From an uncultured Bacilli bacterium (GTDB taxonomy: Bacteria > Bacillota_I > Bacilli_A > RF39 > UBA660), in contig CAKOOJ010000001.1 in the NCBI GenBank assembly GCA_934098385.1, positions 1 to 64,000 of the forward strand: a stretch of 64,000 nucleotides of DNA, given 5' to 3'. Below are positions 1-8,758 of the stretch, piece by piece (position 1 is the first letter of the stretch; each line of letters begins with the position of its first letter). The translations under genes were made by a program, and so were the position numbers. The notes below the pieces were generated by a model. It did no database searches, was not told where the DNA came from, and saw nothing but the letters and a program-made list of their open reading frames with translations.

Positions 1-133
1 TTTTTTTTATTACATTTTTTTAAACTTTTTTTATAAAAATTACAAATAAAAAATATCTGTATATAAAATCTTACAGATACTAAATTTTTATTGTAAAACA
101 AATGTAAATACAAAAAATTATAATTTGTAATTT
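1..133. repeat. 133-bp dispersed repeat, copy 1 (hairpin/terminator inside)
   Basis: This segment matches 32388-32520 in the same orientation with about seven substitutions and no net gap. It holds a perfect 8-bp inverted repeat, TATCTGTA at 54-61 and TACAGATA at 72-79. Read on the minus strand the hairpin is followed by a run of six T, so it can act as an intrinsic terminator for the ABC transporter genes ending at 132. The left edge of the window cuts the surroundings, so the full extent is unknown. The other copy lies directly upstream of an Rpn-type nuclease gene. Confidence 0.8.
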
Positions 134-857
134 ATAAATCTAACAAACCTAAGAATTTTTTTAAACTATCACTTTTAGGATTAAGAAAAATATCATCAAC
201 ACTACCTGTTTCTATTATTTCACCACTATTCATGTAAATTATTTTAGTAGCAACATTCTTAATAAATTTCATCTCGTGAGAAACAATAATCATAGTCATA
301 CCATCATCTGCAATAGATTTAATAACATCTTCCACTTCATGTACCATCTCAGGATCTAGTGCGCTTGTTGGTTCATCAAATAAAATTATATCAGGCTTCA
401 TAATAAGAGTCCTAATAATAGCAACTCTTTGTTTTTCACCACCAGATAATTCTTTAGGATAATTATTTATTTTATTTATTAAATTAAATCTTTTAAGTAA
501 TACTTTAGCTTCACTAATTGCTTTATCTCTACTCATAATGTTTAATTTATTAGGTGCTAATATAATATTTTCTAAAACAGTTAAATTATCAAATAAATTA
601 AAAGATTGAAACACCATACCTATATGTCTTCTTACTTCTTCTAAATTATTCTTATTTTTTAATATATCTTTATCTTTAAAAATTATTTCTCCATTAGTAG
701 GTTTTTCTAATAAATTCAAACATCTAAGACAAGTACTTTTACCACAACCACTAGGTCCTATAATAGCAAGTCTATCACCAGTTTCAACATTAAAATTAAT
801 TTTCTTTAATACTTTTTTATTACCAAAACTTTTATTTAAATTTTTAACTTCTAACAT
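132..857 (-). CDS. Polar amino-acid ABC transporter, ATP-binding protein (GlnQ-like)
   Basis: This is the ATPase that powers uptake of a polar amino acid (glutamine, arginine, cystine or similar) through the partner permease. Visible motifs in order are Walker A GPSGCGKST (about residues 34-42), the Q-loop at Q84, the signature LSGGEKQR (about 137-144), Walker B IILFDE (about 157-162) followed by the D-loop SALD, and the H-loop histidine at about 194. The length of 241 residues is normal for the family. It is the last gene of a three-gene minus-strand operon after the lipoprotein and permease genes, overlapping the permease by 14 nt, with a GGAAG ribosome site. The substrate cannot be read from the sequence. 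Confidence 0.93.
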   Translation of the reverse strand: MLEVKNLNKSFGNKKVLKKINFNVETGDRLAIIGPSGCGKSTCLRCLNLLEKPTNGEIIFKDKDILKNKNNLEEVRRHIGMVFQSFNLFDNLTVLENIILAPNKLNIMSRDKAISEAKVLLKRFNLINKINNYPKELSGGEKQRVAIIRTLIMKPDIILFDEPTSALDPEMVHEVEDVIKSIADDGMTMIIVSHEMKFIKNVATKIIYMNSGEIIETGSVDDIFLNPKSDSLKKFLGLLDL

Positions 858-1536
858 TATTAAACTTCCTTTCTAACTTAGTTATAAGTTTAGCAAGTGT
901 TAAAGTCATAGATAAATATATTAATGCTACAATAATAAGTGGAAAAAAATAATCATATGTACGAGATGCAATAATATCACTAGCCTTAGTAAGTTCTATT
1001 ATACCTATATATGCACCAACGCTAGTTTCTTTTAATAATGTTATAAATTCATTACCTAAAGCAGGTAGTATATTCTTAATTGCTTGAGGTAATATAATAC
1101 TTTTCATAATAGTACCATATTTTAATCCAAGACTTAATCCTGCTTCCATCTGTCCCTTGTCTATGCTATTTATACCACTCCTAATAATTTCAGAAACATA
1201 AGCACCACTATTTATTCCAAAAGCAAGTACTCCAACAATCAATATATTTATACTAACACTTTTAAATATAACATAATATATAATCATCAATTGTAATATA
1301 ACAGGTGTACCCCTAATAATATTTACATAACATATAGAAATAAAATTTAATAATTTTAATTTTTTATTATTATCATAATAATTCCTTATTAACGAAACTA
1401 TTATACCTATAACTATACCCAATATAACAGCAAAGAAAGCTATTAAAATAGTATTAAATAATCCCTCAATTATATATTTATATCTATCATCATATATTAA
1501 ACTATAATATAATGTATCTTTAATCCAACTTAACAT
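844..1536 (-). CDS. Polar amino-acid ABC transporter, permease
   Basis: This 230-residue membrane protein is of the His/Glu/Gln/Arg permease family. It has an N-terminal transmembrane segment after a short cytoplasmic part and about five hydrophobic helices. The EAA loop that contacts the ATPase is visible as EAGLSLGLKYG followed by ILPQAIKNILPAL. One permease gene is present, so the transporter would use a permease homodimer, which is usual in this family. It lies 7 nt downstream of the substrate-binding gene and overlaps the ATPase start, so the three genes should be co-transcribed and translationally coupled. Confidence 0.92.
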   Translation of the reverse strand: MLSWIKDTLYYSLIYDDRYKYIIEGLFNTILIAFFAVILGIVIGIIVSLIRNYYDNNKKLKLLNFISICYVNIIRGTPVILQLMIIYYVIFKSVSINILIVGVLAFGINSGAYVSEIIRSGINSIDKGQMEAGLSLGLKYGTIMKSIILPQAIKNILPALGNEFITLLKETSVGAYIGIIELTKASDIIASRTYDYFFPLIIVALIYLSMTLTLAKLITKLERKFNNVRS

Positions 1537-1543
1537 AATTCAC

Positions 1544-2260
1544 CTACTTAGTATATTTTAAAACATATTCATCTATTTTCCCAGAACTCTTTAATTCTTC
1601 TATTACTTCATTTACTACATTCATTAATTCTTTATTATTTTTCTTTACTACCATACCATAATTCTCAGTAGATAATACATTACTTAATATTTTTAAATTA
1701 CTATTTTTTTCTAATATTTCTTTAGCAGGTAATTCATCCATTACAACACATTCTACTTTATCATTTTTTAAATCTTCTATAGCAGTTAAATATTTCTTTT
1801 GTCTAGTAATTGTAGCATTTTTATAGTTATTTGTAACATATGTATCTGCTGTACTACCTAGTTGTACTGCAATGGTTTTGTTATTTAAATCTTTAAAATC
1901 TGCTTCATTTTCATTATCTTTAACTATTACAACTATTTTAGAAGTAAAATAATCATTAGAGAAATCTACTTGTTTACTTCTTTCTTCAGTATAACTTATT
2001 CCCGCAGCACCTATATCTGCTTTACCACTTTTAACTTCATTTATTATTGAGTCAAAAGCAACATCTTTTATAACTAATTTTTTACCCATTCTATTAGCTA
2101 TTTCTTTTGCAACTTCTACATCTACTCCTACAATATCATTATTTTCATAGTATTCAAATGGTGCAAAACCTGCTTCTGTTACCATTACAAGTTCATCTTT
2201 ATTTCTACCACACCCACATAAAGTAATTAAACATAAACATAATAAAATAATTTTTTTCAT
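1544..2260 (-). CDS. Polar amino-acid ABC transporter, substrate-binding lipoprotein
   Basis: This is the extracellular solute receptor of the transporter. The N-terminus is a lipoprotein signal with a lipobox ending in LCGC, so the mature protein starts at a lipidated cysteine. The type 2 periplasmic-binding fold (SBP_bac_3) is shown by EAGFAPFEYYENNDIVGVDVE near the N-terminus, by KADIGAAGISYTEERSKQVDFS and by QLGSTADTYV. It has 238 residues, a normal size. It is the first gene of the operon, with AGGAG upstream of the start and an extended -10 box at 2285-2290. The ligand is not predictable; polar amino acids are the family norm. Confidence 0.92.
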   Translation of the reverse strand: MKKIILLCLCLITLCGCGRNKDELVMVTEAGFAPFEYYENNDIVGVDVEVAKEIANRMGKKLVIKDVAFDSIINEVKSGKADIGAAGISYTEERSKQVDFSNDYFTSKIVVIVKDNENEADFKDLNNKTIAVQLGSTADTYVTNNYKNATITRQKKYLTAIEDLKNDKVECVVMDELPAKEILEKNSNLKILSNVLSTENYGMVVKKNNKELMNVVNEVIEELKSSGKIDEYVLKYTK

Positions 2261-2284
2261 ATCATCAACACTCCTATATTACAA

Positions 2285-2290
2285 ATTATA
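2285..2290 (-). promoter_or_regulatory. Extended -10 box for the ABC transporter operon
   Basis: On the minus strand the sequence reads TGATATAAT about 25 nt before the start of the substrate-binding gene, a TG-extended -10 element. The expected -35 region falls inside the terminator hairpin of the upstream gene. Confidence 0.55.
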
Positions 2291-2298
2291 TCACATAC

Positions 2299-2333
2299 AA
2301 AAACGAATTAATAATATTTTTACTAATTCGTTT
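2299..2333 (-). terminator. Intrinsic terminator after the TasA-like/DGR-like surface gene
   Basis: A 10-bp perfect stem (AAACGAATTA at 2301-2310 with TAATTCGTTT at 2324-2333) encloses a 13-nt loop and ends in a short T run on the minus strand. It lies downstream of the stop codon at 2369. Confidence 0.65.
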
Positions 2334-2368
2334 ACATTTATTTAACCTTCTTGACATTTATCCATGTC

Positions 2369-4009
2369 TTAACTTATCTTTACAGTATACGGATTTGAAC
2401 TAGTTCCATCTCCTCCACCTACCAGCAATTCAGCCTTTAGATTGATACTAGGACGCAAAACGATAGCGATGTAGACAGTGTTGTTGTAGATGCCCCCATA
2501 CGAACCATTAACGCGCCACTCGCCCGCATTCGAACCATCAAAGTAGTACGGAGACGAAAGCCACCAAGAAGAAGTTATAGATGAATTATATAAATAATAT
2601 GATTTGTTTGTTTGATTATATTTATAAGCTCCTGCAAATGATGCTTCATCCGCAGATAGTAGTCCTATTGGATATTTTAAATTACCATTTGTTTTATTTC
2701 CATTTGAAAGTGTTGTAACATTTACTGTAAATCTTGAATAATCATTTGTTGCACTTTCTGCACATTTGAATGTTGGTTTACTTGTAGTAATACTTGTTGT
2801 TCCTGTACTATATTGTAATCTTTCAATAGATGCATAATATGTTGTATTTGTTCCATAACCTAATGCAGTATTATTAGATCCTATAGAACTTGATGCTAAA
2901 GTTTTATCATTACAGAATAATGTGTCTGATAAATAGTTTGCATAATTTGTTTTTAAATTATCTTCATACCATTTATCTACTGCTACTTTTATTGTACTAT
3001 CATTAATATTCTTGTGTGTTGCGTCATATGTTGTACTCCCTGGTGTTCCATACATATATCCTACATATGCATTATCATTAGAATTAGTATTGAATTTAGT
3101 TGTTATTGCACTTCCGCTTGTATCTTTTGCAACATCATCTAATACAAGTCTAACACTTCCATCTCCATTTATTCTTACAATTCTCCATGTTTTATCTGCA
3201 AATGATACATAATTATCTAATACATTTCCTCTATAATAATAACTTGTACCATAATCATCTGGTGCATTATTAAGTACATGTTCATTTGCTCCACTTATAC
3301 TTGTAAATTCTGTTACTGTTGAACCCATTGTTGTTCTTGTTGTATCACTATTTGTTGTAGCGATTTCTGCACTTTTATATATTGCACTGGCAAGTGTTCC
3401 ACTTCCAAATGCTCCAAATGTATTTGGATCTACTATATTTGCTTTTGCACTAAATGTTTTATTCATATCTACACTTTGATCTGTATTTGTTTCTTTATAT
3501 GTTACTACTAATGTATATACTTGTGCTTTATCATCTTCTATACTATTTTGTACTAATATTGTTCCTATTGATGGGAATGTTGTTTCTGCACTTACTCCAT
3601 TACATGTTCCAGATATAGTTCCAGCAACAGTTTTATTTGTTTTATCTATACTAAATCCCGTTTTAGAATATTGTTTACATTCTAATGTATATACTAAATC
3701 TTCTTTTCTTTCTAATGTATTTACTACATTTTCTAGTGCTACTCCATATGTAACAGTTTTATTTCCTTTATTAGTTGCTACAAATGTTTTTGTCCATGTT
3801 TTTCCTGGTTCTACTGCACTATCTGTTATTAGTTCATCATTTACATCTGCATATTCAAGTAAAAGATTTGCTGTTGTAACACTAATAGATTTATTATTTT
3901 CATTTCCTTTTATCTTTGTTAAAAAGTATGCATATGTAAGTCCTACTAATATTAATAATACTAAAAATATACCAGTTACACTTACTATTATTCTTTGTTT
4001 ACGACTCAT
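2369..4009 (-). CDS. TasA/camelysin-like surface protein with a C-type-lectin-like, DGR-type variable C-terminus
   Basis: This is a predicted exported surface protein. The start chosen is MSRKQRII at 4009, because AAAAAAGGAG lies just before it; a longer reading from 4042 is possible. An N-terminal hydrophobic segment ending in LTYAYFLTK is followed by a TasA/SipW-substrate-like beta domain (to about residue 200), with the same start as the protein at 36738-38954. The C-terminal half resembles DUF6273/formylglycine-lectin folds (WWLSSP, then RPSINL, then a DGTSSNPYT ending). Residues of about 480-523 are coded by DNA near 50 percent G+C with TAC, ATC, GTC, CGC and TCG codons, quite unlike the AT-rich codons before residue 475. 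That pattern matches the variable region of a diversity-generating retroelement target. No reverse transcriptase is nearby. Confidence 0.75.
   Translation of the reverse strand: MSRKQRIIVSVTGIFLVLLILVGLTYAYFLTKIKGNENNKSISVTTANLLLEYADVNDELITDSAVEPGKTWTKTFVATNKGNKTVTYGVALENVVNTLERKEDLVYTLECKQYSKTGFSIDKTNKTVAGTISGTCNGVSAETTFPSIGTILVQNSIEDDKAQVYTLVVTYKETNTDQSVDMNKTFSAKANIVDPNTFGAFGSGTLASAIYKSAEIATTNSDTTRTTMGSTVTEFTSISGANEHVLNNAPDDYGTSYYYRGNVLDNYVSFADKTWRIVRINGDGSVRLVLDDVAKDTSGSAITTKFNTNSNDNAYVGYMYGTPGSTTYDATHKNINDSTIKVAVDKWYEDNLKTNYANYLSDTLFCNDKTLASSSIGSNNTALGYGTNTTYYASIERLQYSTGTTSITTSKPTFKCAESATNDYSRFTVNVTTLSNGNKTNGNLKYPIGLLSADEASFAGAYKYNQTNKSYYLYNSSITSSWWLSSPYYFDGSNAGEWRVNGSYGGIYNNTVYIAIVLRPSINLKAELLVGGGDGTSSNPYTVKIS
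2440..2575 (-). other. Candidate DGR variable region (VR)
   Basis: By my count 61 of 120 bases at 2451-2570 are G or C, while the flanking coding sequence is mostly A/T. Read on the minus strand, the codons run WWLSSP, then a stretch rich in NNC/NNT codons (Y, Y, F, D, R, Y, I, Y, N, N, V, Y, I, I), then RPSINL. The switch in composition occurs inside one protein domain and stops near its conserved end, as expected for a cassette copied from a template repeat. No template repeat was found in the window. Confidence 0.5.
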
Positions 4010-4028
4010 TCTATCCACTCCTTTTTTC

Positions 4029-4085
4029 TCACGAAAAAACATATTTCTTCATATTCCTCCCCCAACGTTTTGGGGGTTGGGAAAG
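4029..4085 (-). promoter_or_regulatory. Leader with Shine-Dalgarno hairpin and mini-ORF
   Basis: Upstream of the surface gene the minus-strand RNA folds into a 7-bp G/C-rich stem (4059-4065 with 4070-4076) whose 3' arm is GGGGG of a very strong ribosome site GGGGGAGGA. This site precedes a 7-codon ORF, MKKYVFS, at 4052-4029, which ends in TGA just before the AAAAAAGGAG site of the main gene. The arrangement suggests control by translational coupling or by occlusion of the site. The function is inferred. Confidence 0.4.
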
Positions 4086-4205
4086 AGACATGTTTTTATA
4101 GCTTTTTCATGAATCATAAAAATTTAAGTTTATAATTTATGGTATTTCTACCTTAATAAAATATTAGCATTTTTTGATTTTTTTGTAAATATATTTATTT
4201 AAAAT

Positions 4206-7151
4206 TTATTTTATATCATCTAACTTTACACTAACTAATTTAGATATACCACTTTCTTGCATTGTTATACCATATAAAGTATTAGCATATTCCATTGTAC
4301 GTTTCTTATGTGTAATTATTATAAATTCAGTCTTATTTTCATACTCTTTTATATAATTACCAAACATATCAACATTTGCTTCATCAAGTGCTGCTTCTAC
4401 TTCGTCTAATATACAAAATGGTACATATCTAATATTAAGTATTGCAAATAAAAGTGCTATTGCTGTTAAAGTTTTTTCTCCACCAGAAAGTAAATTAATA
4501 CTCTTTAAAGTCTTTCCTGGAGGACATGCAGTAATATCAACACCAGTATTAAGTAAATCATCAGGATCTGTTAAATGTAATTCACCAATACCACCTTTAA
4601 ATAATTTTTTAAATACTTTATTAAATTCTATATTAACTTTATTAAATGTATCTATAAATTTTTCTTTCATAGTTTCATCTAATTCATTAATTACTTCTAA
4701 TAAATTATTAATAGATTCTACCAAGTCTAATTTTTGATTAGTTAAAAATTCAAATCTTTCATTAATTCTATCAAACTCTTCTATACTACCTAAATTAATA
4801 TTTGGTAAAAGTGATAATTCTTTTTTTATAGTATTTAATTTATTATTACTAGATTTAATATCTATATCTAAATCATAATTTTTTAATATATAATCATAAG
4901 TTATATGATATTCTTCATTTAATTTAATTAAATTATTATCCATTTTAATTTCATATTTACTTAATTCTATTTCTTTATCTTTTAAACTATTTATTAATTT
5001 ATTATAATTACTACTTATTTTTTTATTATTAATTTCTATTTCACTTATATTAGCAAGTATATCATTTTTATCTATTTTTAATTTATTTATATCGCTTTCT
5101 AATATTTCTTTATCACTATTTAATTTATAATATTTATTTAATAATTCATCTAATGTAGAATCTATACTATTATCAAGTAAATTTTTATTACCATTTATTT
5201 CATTAATAATATTATTATGTTCTCTATTCTTTATTTCTTTATCTTTATTTTTTATATCTATTTTATTTAAAGCATTATTATAATTATCTGTTATTATTAA
5301 TTTATTATTATATAATTCGTTTATTTTTATATCAATATTATTTATTTTATCTTCATATATTTTTATATCATTTTCTATTTCTTTTAATTCATTTTTATTT
5401 GTTTCTAATTCATATCTATCTAATAATAAATTATTATTTGTTTTTATACTACCACCAGTTATACTACCACCAGTATGTAATATATCTCCGGATAATGTAA
5501 CAATTCTATATGAATAATTTATTTTTTTACCAATAATATTCATATTATCTATATTATCTACAACTATTATATTTCCTAATAAATTTCTTATTATATTATT
5601 ATATTTATCATCATATTCTATTAAATTATCTAATGTATTTATAAAACCTTTCATATTTTTTATTTCATTTAATATATTTTCATTAACATATTTAGGTTTT
5701 ATTATATTAAGTGGATAAAAAGTACATCTACCTAATTTGTTATCTTTTAAATATCCTATTGCTCTTTTAGCACATTCTTCATTATCTACTATAACAACAT
5801 TAGAATTATAACCTAATGCAATATTAAGAGCATCTTTATATAATTCATTAGATTTTATAATATTTAATACTATATCATGTATACCTTTTAAACTTTTACT
5901 ACTTAATATATTTCTTACACTACTAGGTAAATAACTATTATTATTAATATTATTTTCTAATATATTTATTTTGTTTTTGGTTTTTAATAAATTTAAATTT
6001 TTTATATTTAATTTATTATTTAATTCTTCTTTTTCTTTTTCTATTATACTTAGACTTTCTTTTATATTATTTAACTTATCTAATATATTATCTTTATCTT
6101 TATTTAATGTATCAATTTCATGATTAATTACATCTATATCTTTTTTTATATTTAATTCTTTTTCTTTTAAAGAAATTATATTATTTTGTAAACGTACATC
6201 ATCTACTTCAAATTTTTTTCTTTCTATAGTAACTTGTCTATCTCTTTCTACTTCACTTATTTCTTTATTTAAATTAATTAATTTTTCTTGTAATTCATTT
6301 ATTTTATTATCTATATTTATATTATTTAATTTTAATTTTTCTATAATACTAGAATCACTTAAATTAGTACTATCAATATTATTTATTTCTTCATTTAATT
6401 TAGTTATATCATTTTTTAAATTTTTTACTACTTCTTCACTTGTTTTTAAATCTATACCAGTTAAAATTATATCTAATTCATCATGTTCACTTTTTAATCT
6501 TTTATATTTTATTGCATCATCTTTTTCTTGTTTTAATGGCTCTAATTGAGTGACTAATTCTTTGATAACCAAATCTACTTTTTCTATGTTATCGTTTGCT
6601 TTATCTATTTTTCTTAATGTTTCTTCTTTATGTTTTTTATATTTTAAAACACCAGCAGCTTCCTCTATAATGCTTCTTCTATCACTTACTTTACCACTTA
6701 GTATTTCACTAATTTTACCTTGAGATATTATACTAAATGAATTAGTACTACTACCACTATCTATAAATAATTCAGTTATATCTTTAAGTCTTACTTTTGT
6801 ATTATTTATATAGTATTCATTCTCACCAGTACTATATACTACTCTTTTTATTTCTAATATATCAAAATCACTTTTCAAATAGTGATCGGTATTATCAAAT
6901 GTTAAACTAACCCAAGCTCGAGTCATATTACGTCTAGATTTACTACCGCTAAATATAACATCAGTCATATGTTCTTGTCCACGTAAATTTTTTATTGATT
7001 GTTCTCCTAAAACCCATTTTACAGCATCAACTATATTTGATTTACCACTACCATTAGGTCCAACAATTCCTGTTATTCCACCCGTCAAGTTGATTTCAAT
7101 TTTATCTGCAAATGATTTAAAACCATGTGCTTTAATACTTAATAACTTCAT
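4206..7151 (-). CDS. smc: Chromosome segregation ATPase SMC (short form)
   Basis: SMC is the core of the condensin-like complex that organises and segregates the chromosome. The N-terminal head has Walker A GPNGSGKSN (about 31-39) and the R-loop region. A long coiled coil surrounds a hinge at roughly residues 415-575, with its glycine-rich end GGSITGGS. The C-terminal head has the signature LSGGEKTL (about 888) and Walker B CILDEVEAALDE (about 913). At 981 residues it is about 200 shorter than usual bacterial SMC (near 1180), and the loss appears to lie in the coiled-coil arms because both heads and the hinge are intact. It follows rnc directly, the usual Firmicutes order, but ftsY is not downstream. 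Confidence 0.95.
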   Translation of the reverse strand: MKLLSIKAHGFKSFADKIEINLTGGITGIVGPNGSGKSNIVDAVKWVLGEQSIKNLRGQEHMTDVIFSGSKSRRNMTRAWVSLTFDNTDHYLKSDFDILEIKRVVYSTGENEYYINNTKVRLKDITELFIDSGSSTNSFSIISQGKISEILSGKVSDRRSIIEEAAGVLKYKKHKEETLRKIDKANDNIEKVDLVIKELVTQLEPLKQEKDDAIKYKRLKSEHDELDIILTGIDLKTSEEVVKNLKNDITKLNEEINNIDSTNLSDSSIIEKLKLNNINIDNKINELQEKLINLNKEISEVERDRQVTIERKKFEVDDVRLQNNIISLKEKELNIKKDIDVINHEIDTLNKDKDNILDKLNNIKESLSIIEKEKEELNNKLNIKNLNLLKTKNKINILENNINNNSYLPSSVRNILSSKSLKGIHDIVLNIIKSNELYKDALNIALGYNSNVVIVDNEECAKRAIGYLKDNKLGRCTFYPLNIIKPKYVNENILNEIKNMKGFINTLDNLIEYDDKYNNIIRNLLGNIIVVDNIDNMNIIGKKINYSYRIVTLSGDILHTGGSITGGSIKTNNNLLLDRYELETNKNELKEIENDIKIYEDKINNIDIKINELYNNKLIITDNYNNALNKIDIKNKDKEIKNREHNNIINEINGNKNLLDNSIDSTLDELLNKYYKLNSDKEILESDINKLKIDKNDILANISEIEINNKKISSNYNKLINSLKDKEIELSKYEIKMDNNLIKLNEEYHITYDYILKNYDLDIDIKSSNNKLNTIKKELSLLPNINLGSIEEFDRINERFEFLTNQKLDLVESINNLLEVINELDETMKEKFIDTFNKVNIEFNKVFKKLFKGGIGELHLTDPDDLLNTGVDITACPPGKTLKSINLLSGGEKTLTAIALLFAILNIRYVPFCILDEVEAALDEANVDMFGNYIKEYENKTEFIIITHKKRTMEYANTLYGITMQESGISKLVSVKLDDIK

Positions 7152-7796
7152 TTATTTTGCCACCTTTTTTATTGCATCTTTTGCCGCATTTTGTTCAGCT
7201 TGTTTTTTATTTTTTCCAATTCCAGTACCAAAAACTATTCCGTCTACCAAAACATTAACTTTAAATGTTTTATCATGTGCTGGACCTTTCTCACTAACTA
7301 ATTCATATTCTAAGGATTTCTTTTCTGTTTGCACCATTTCTTGTAAATGAGATTTATAATCACTTAAAAATACCTTCTTTTCTTCCACATATGGTATAAC
7401 GACTTTATAAATATAATCTTTAGCAGCAAGATAACCTTTATCTAAATATATAACGGCAAGAACCGCTTCAAATATATCAGCAATAATAGTTTCATTTTCA
7501 GTATGTATTCCATGTCCTACTCTTATATAAGGTATTAAATTTATTTGCTTTGCATATTCATATAATGCTGCCTCACATACATAACTTGCTCTTATTTTAC
7601 TCATATCACCTTCACTTAAATTAGTATTCAAATAAAAATATTCACTCATTATAAGTTCTAAAACAGCATCACCTAAATATTCTAATCTTTCATAACTCTC
7701 TATATTATTTTCATTAGCATAACTAGTATGTGTTAATGCTCTATATAAAAGTTCTTTATTTTTTATATCTATTCCAAGTTCTCTTAAAAATTTCAT
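7152..7796 (-). CDS. rnc: Ribonuclease III
   Basis: RNase III cuts double-stranded RNA and is needed for rRNA maturation. The 214-residue protein has the catalytic signature ERLEYLGDAVLEL at about 37-48, the second acidic cluster IIADIFEAVLAVIYLD at about 105-120, and a C-terminal double-stranded RNA-binding domain with GIGKNKKQAEQNAAKDA. The stop codon abuts the smc start (rnc-smc operon). The start at 7796 is the first methionine and matches the family. Confidence 0.95.
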   Translation of the reverse strand: MKFLRELGIDIKNKELLYRALTHTSYANENNIESYERLEYLGDAVLELIMSEYFYLNTNLSEGDMSKIRASYVCEAALYEYAKQINLIPYIRVGHGIHTENETIIADIFEAVLAVIYLDKGYLAAKDYIYKVVIPYVEEKKVFLSDYKSHLQEMVQTEKKSLEYELVSEKGPAHDKTFKVNVLVDGIVFGTGIGKNKKQAEQNAAKDAIKKVAK

Positions 7797-7870
7797 ACTT
7801 TATTCACCATATAAATAGTACCAAATTTATTATTAAAAATCTAGTTATTAATTGTTTTTATATAAAATAT

Positions 7871-7898
7871 TTGCAAATTTATATATATTTGATATAAT
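7871..7898 (+). promoter_or_regulatory. Promoter for the 7924-8736 gene
   Basis: TTGCAA at 7871-7876 and TATAAT at 7893-7898 are separated by 16 nt, with a start site expected near 7905 and a ribosome site AGGGGTG at about 7911. Confidence 0.65.
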
Positions 7899-7923
7899 AT
7901 ATAGCACTTAAGGGGTGTTTTTC

Positions 7924-8736
7924 ATGAATAATCTATTAGATGTAGAATATTTTCACTTTGGTACAAATAATATTAGAAAAGAATTATGGTTAAATTTATA
8001 TATGATAAATGAAAAATATAATTACTCTAAACCTTTAGGAGGTTTATGGTGTAGTAACCAAAACGCATATAACTTCTGTGATTGGCTAACTTATAAAGAA
8101 GAAGAAGAAGAAAAGCCTTATGATTATGATATATATGTAGGTAATAAAACTTCTTCATTAGTAAAATTTAGGGATAATGTAAAACTATTATCAATTAATA
8201 ACAAAAACGATTTTAAAAATTTAAAAGATTCAGGTATGACAGTAAAATTAGATACTCCTATAAAAAAGTATGGTTTATTGGATTATGAATATATATATGA
8301 ATTACCAGATTATAATAAAATAAAAAAATTATATGATTTATTATATATAAATTCTTATGCGGATAAATCTTTAAATCAATATTCGGTAAATACTATGCTT
8401 GCAATAAATCCAAATACTATAGAATATTTTAAACCAATAAATTGTGATTATTATACTAAAGAAATAATATCTATTGGAGAAAAAGAATATATTAAAGATC
8501 TAGATTCAAATTATTTAGAATTATTAAAATATTTAAAAGAATATTTATTAAAATTGAATTATGATACTAAAAATAATTTATTAAACGCAAAAGAAATTGC
8601 TGACAAATTATTAGACAATAAAGATATAACAGATTGTCTACCAAATGATATTGATAAAAAACATGCATTAGGTGTTGCAATAACAAACATCAACAACGAT
8701 TTACAAGAAGAAAAAAAATTAGTTTTACATAATTAA
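7924..8736 (+). CDS. Unknown protein with an FHFG...KPLGGLWCS signature
   Basis: I do not recognise this 270-residue protein with certainty. It has no signal peptide or membrane segment and looks cytoplasmic. Near the N-terminus it has FHFGTNN and, about 30 residues on, KPLGGLWCS followed by a tryptophan-containing helix (NFCDWLTY). A histidine-glycine strand followed by a GLW.S strand recalls the NAD-binding core of ADP-ribosyltransferase-like folds, but this is only a motif resemblance. The C-terminal half is helical and acidic. The start chosen is ATG at 7924, 7 nt after AGGGGTG; an in-frame GTG at 7915 lies inside the ribosome site. The gene has its own promoter and is divergent from rnc. 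Confidence 0.55.
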   Translation: MNNLLDVEYFHFGTNNIRKELWLNLYMINEKYNYSKPLGGLWCSNQNAYNFCDWLTYKEEEEEKPYDYDIYVGNKTSSLVKFRDNVKLLSINNKNDFKNLKDSGMTVKLDTPIKKYGLLDYEYIYELPDYNKIKKLYDLLYINSYADKSLNQYSVNTMLAINPNTIEYFKPINCDYYTKEIISIGEKEYIKDLDSNYLELLKYLKEYLLKLNYDTKNNLLNAKEIADKLLDNKDITDCLPNDIDKKHALGVAITNINNDLQEEKKLVLHN

Positions 8737-8758
8737 AAAAGTATAGTAAAATAATAAT

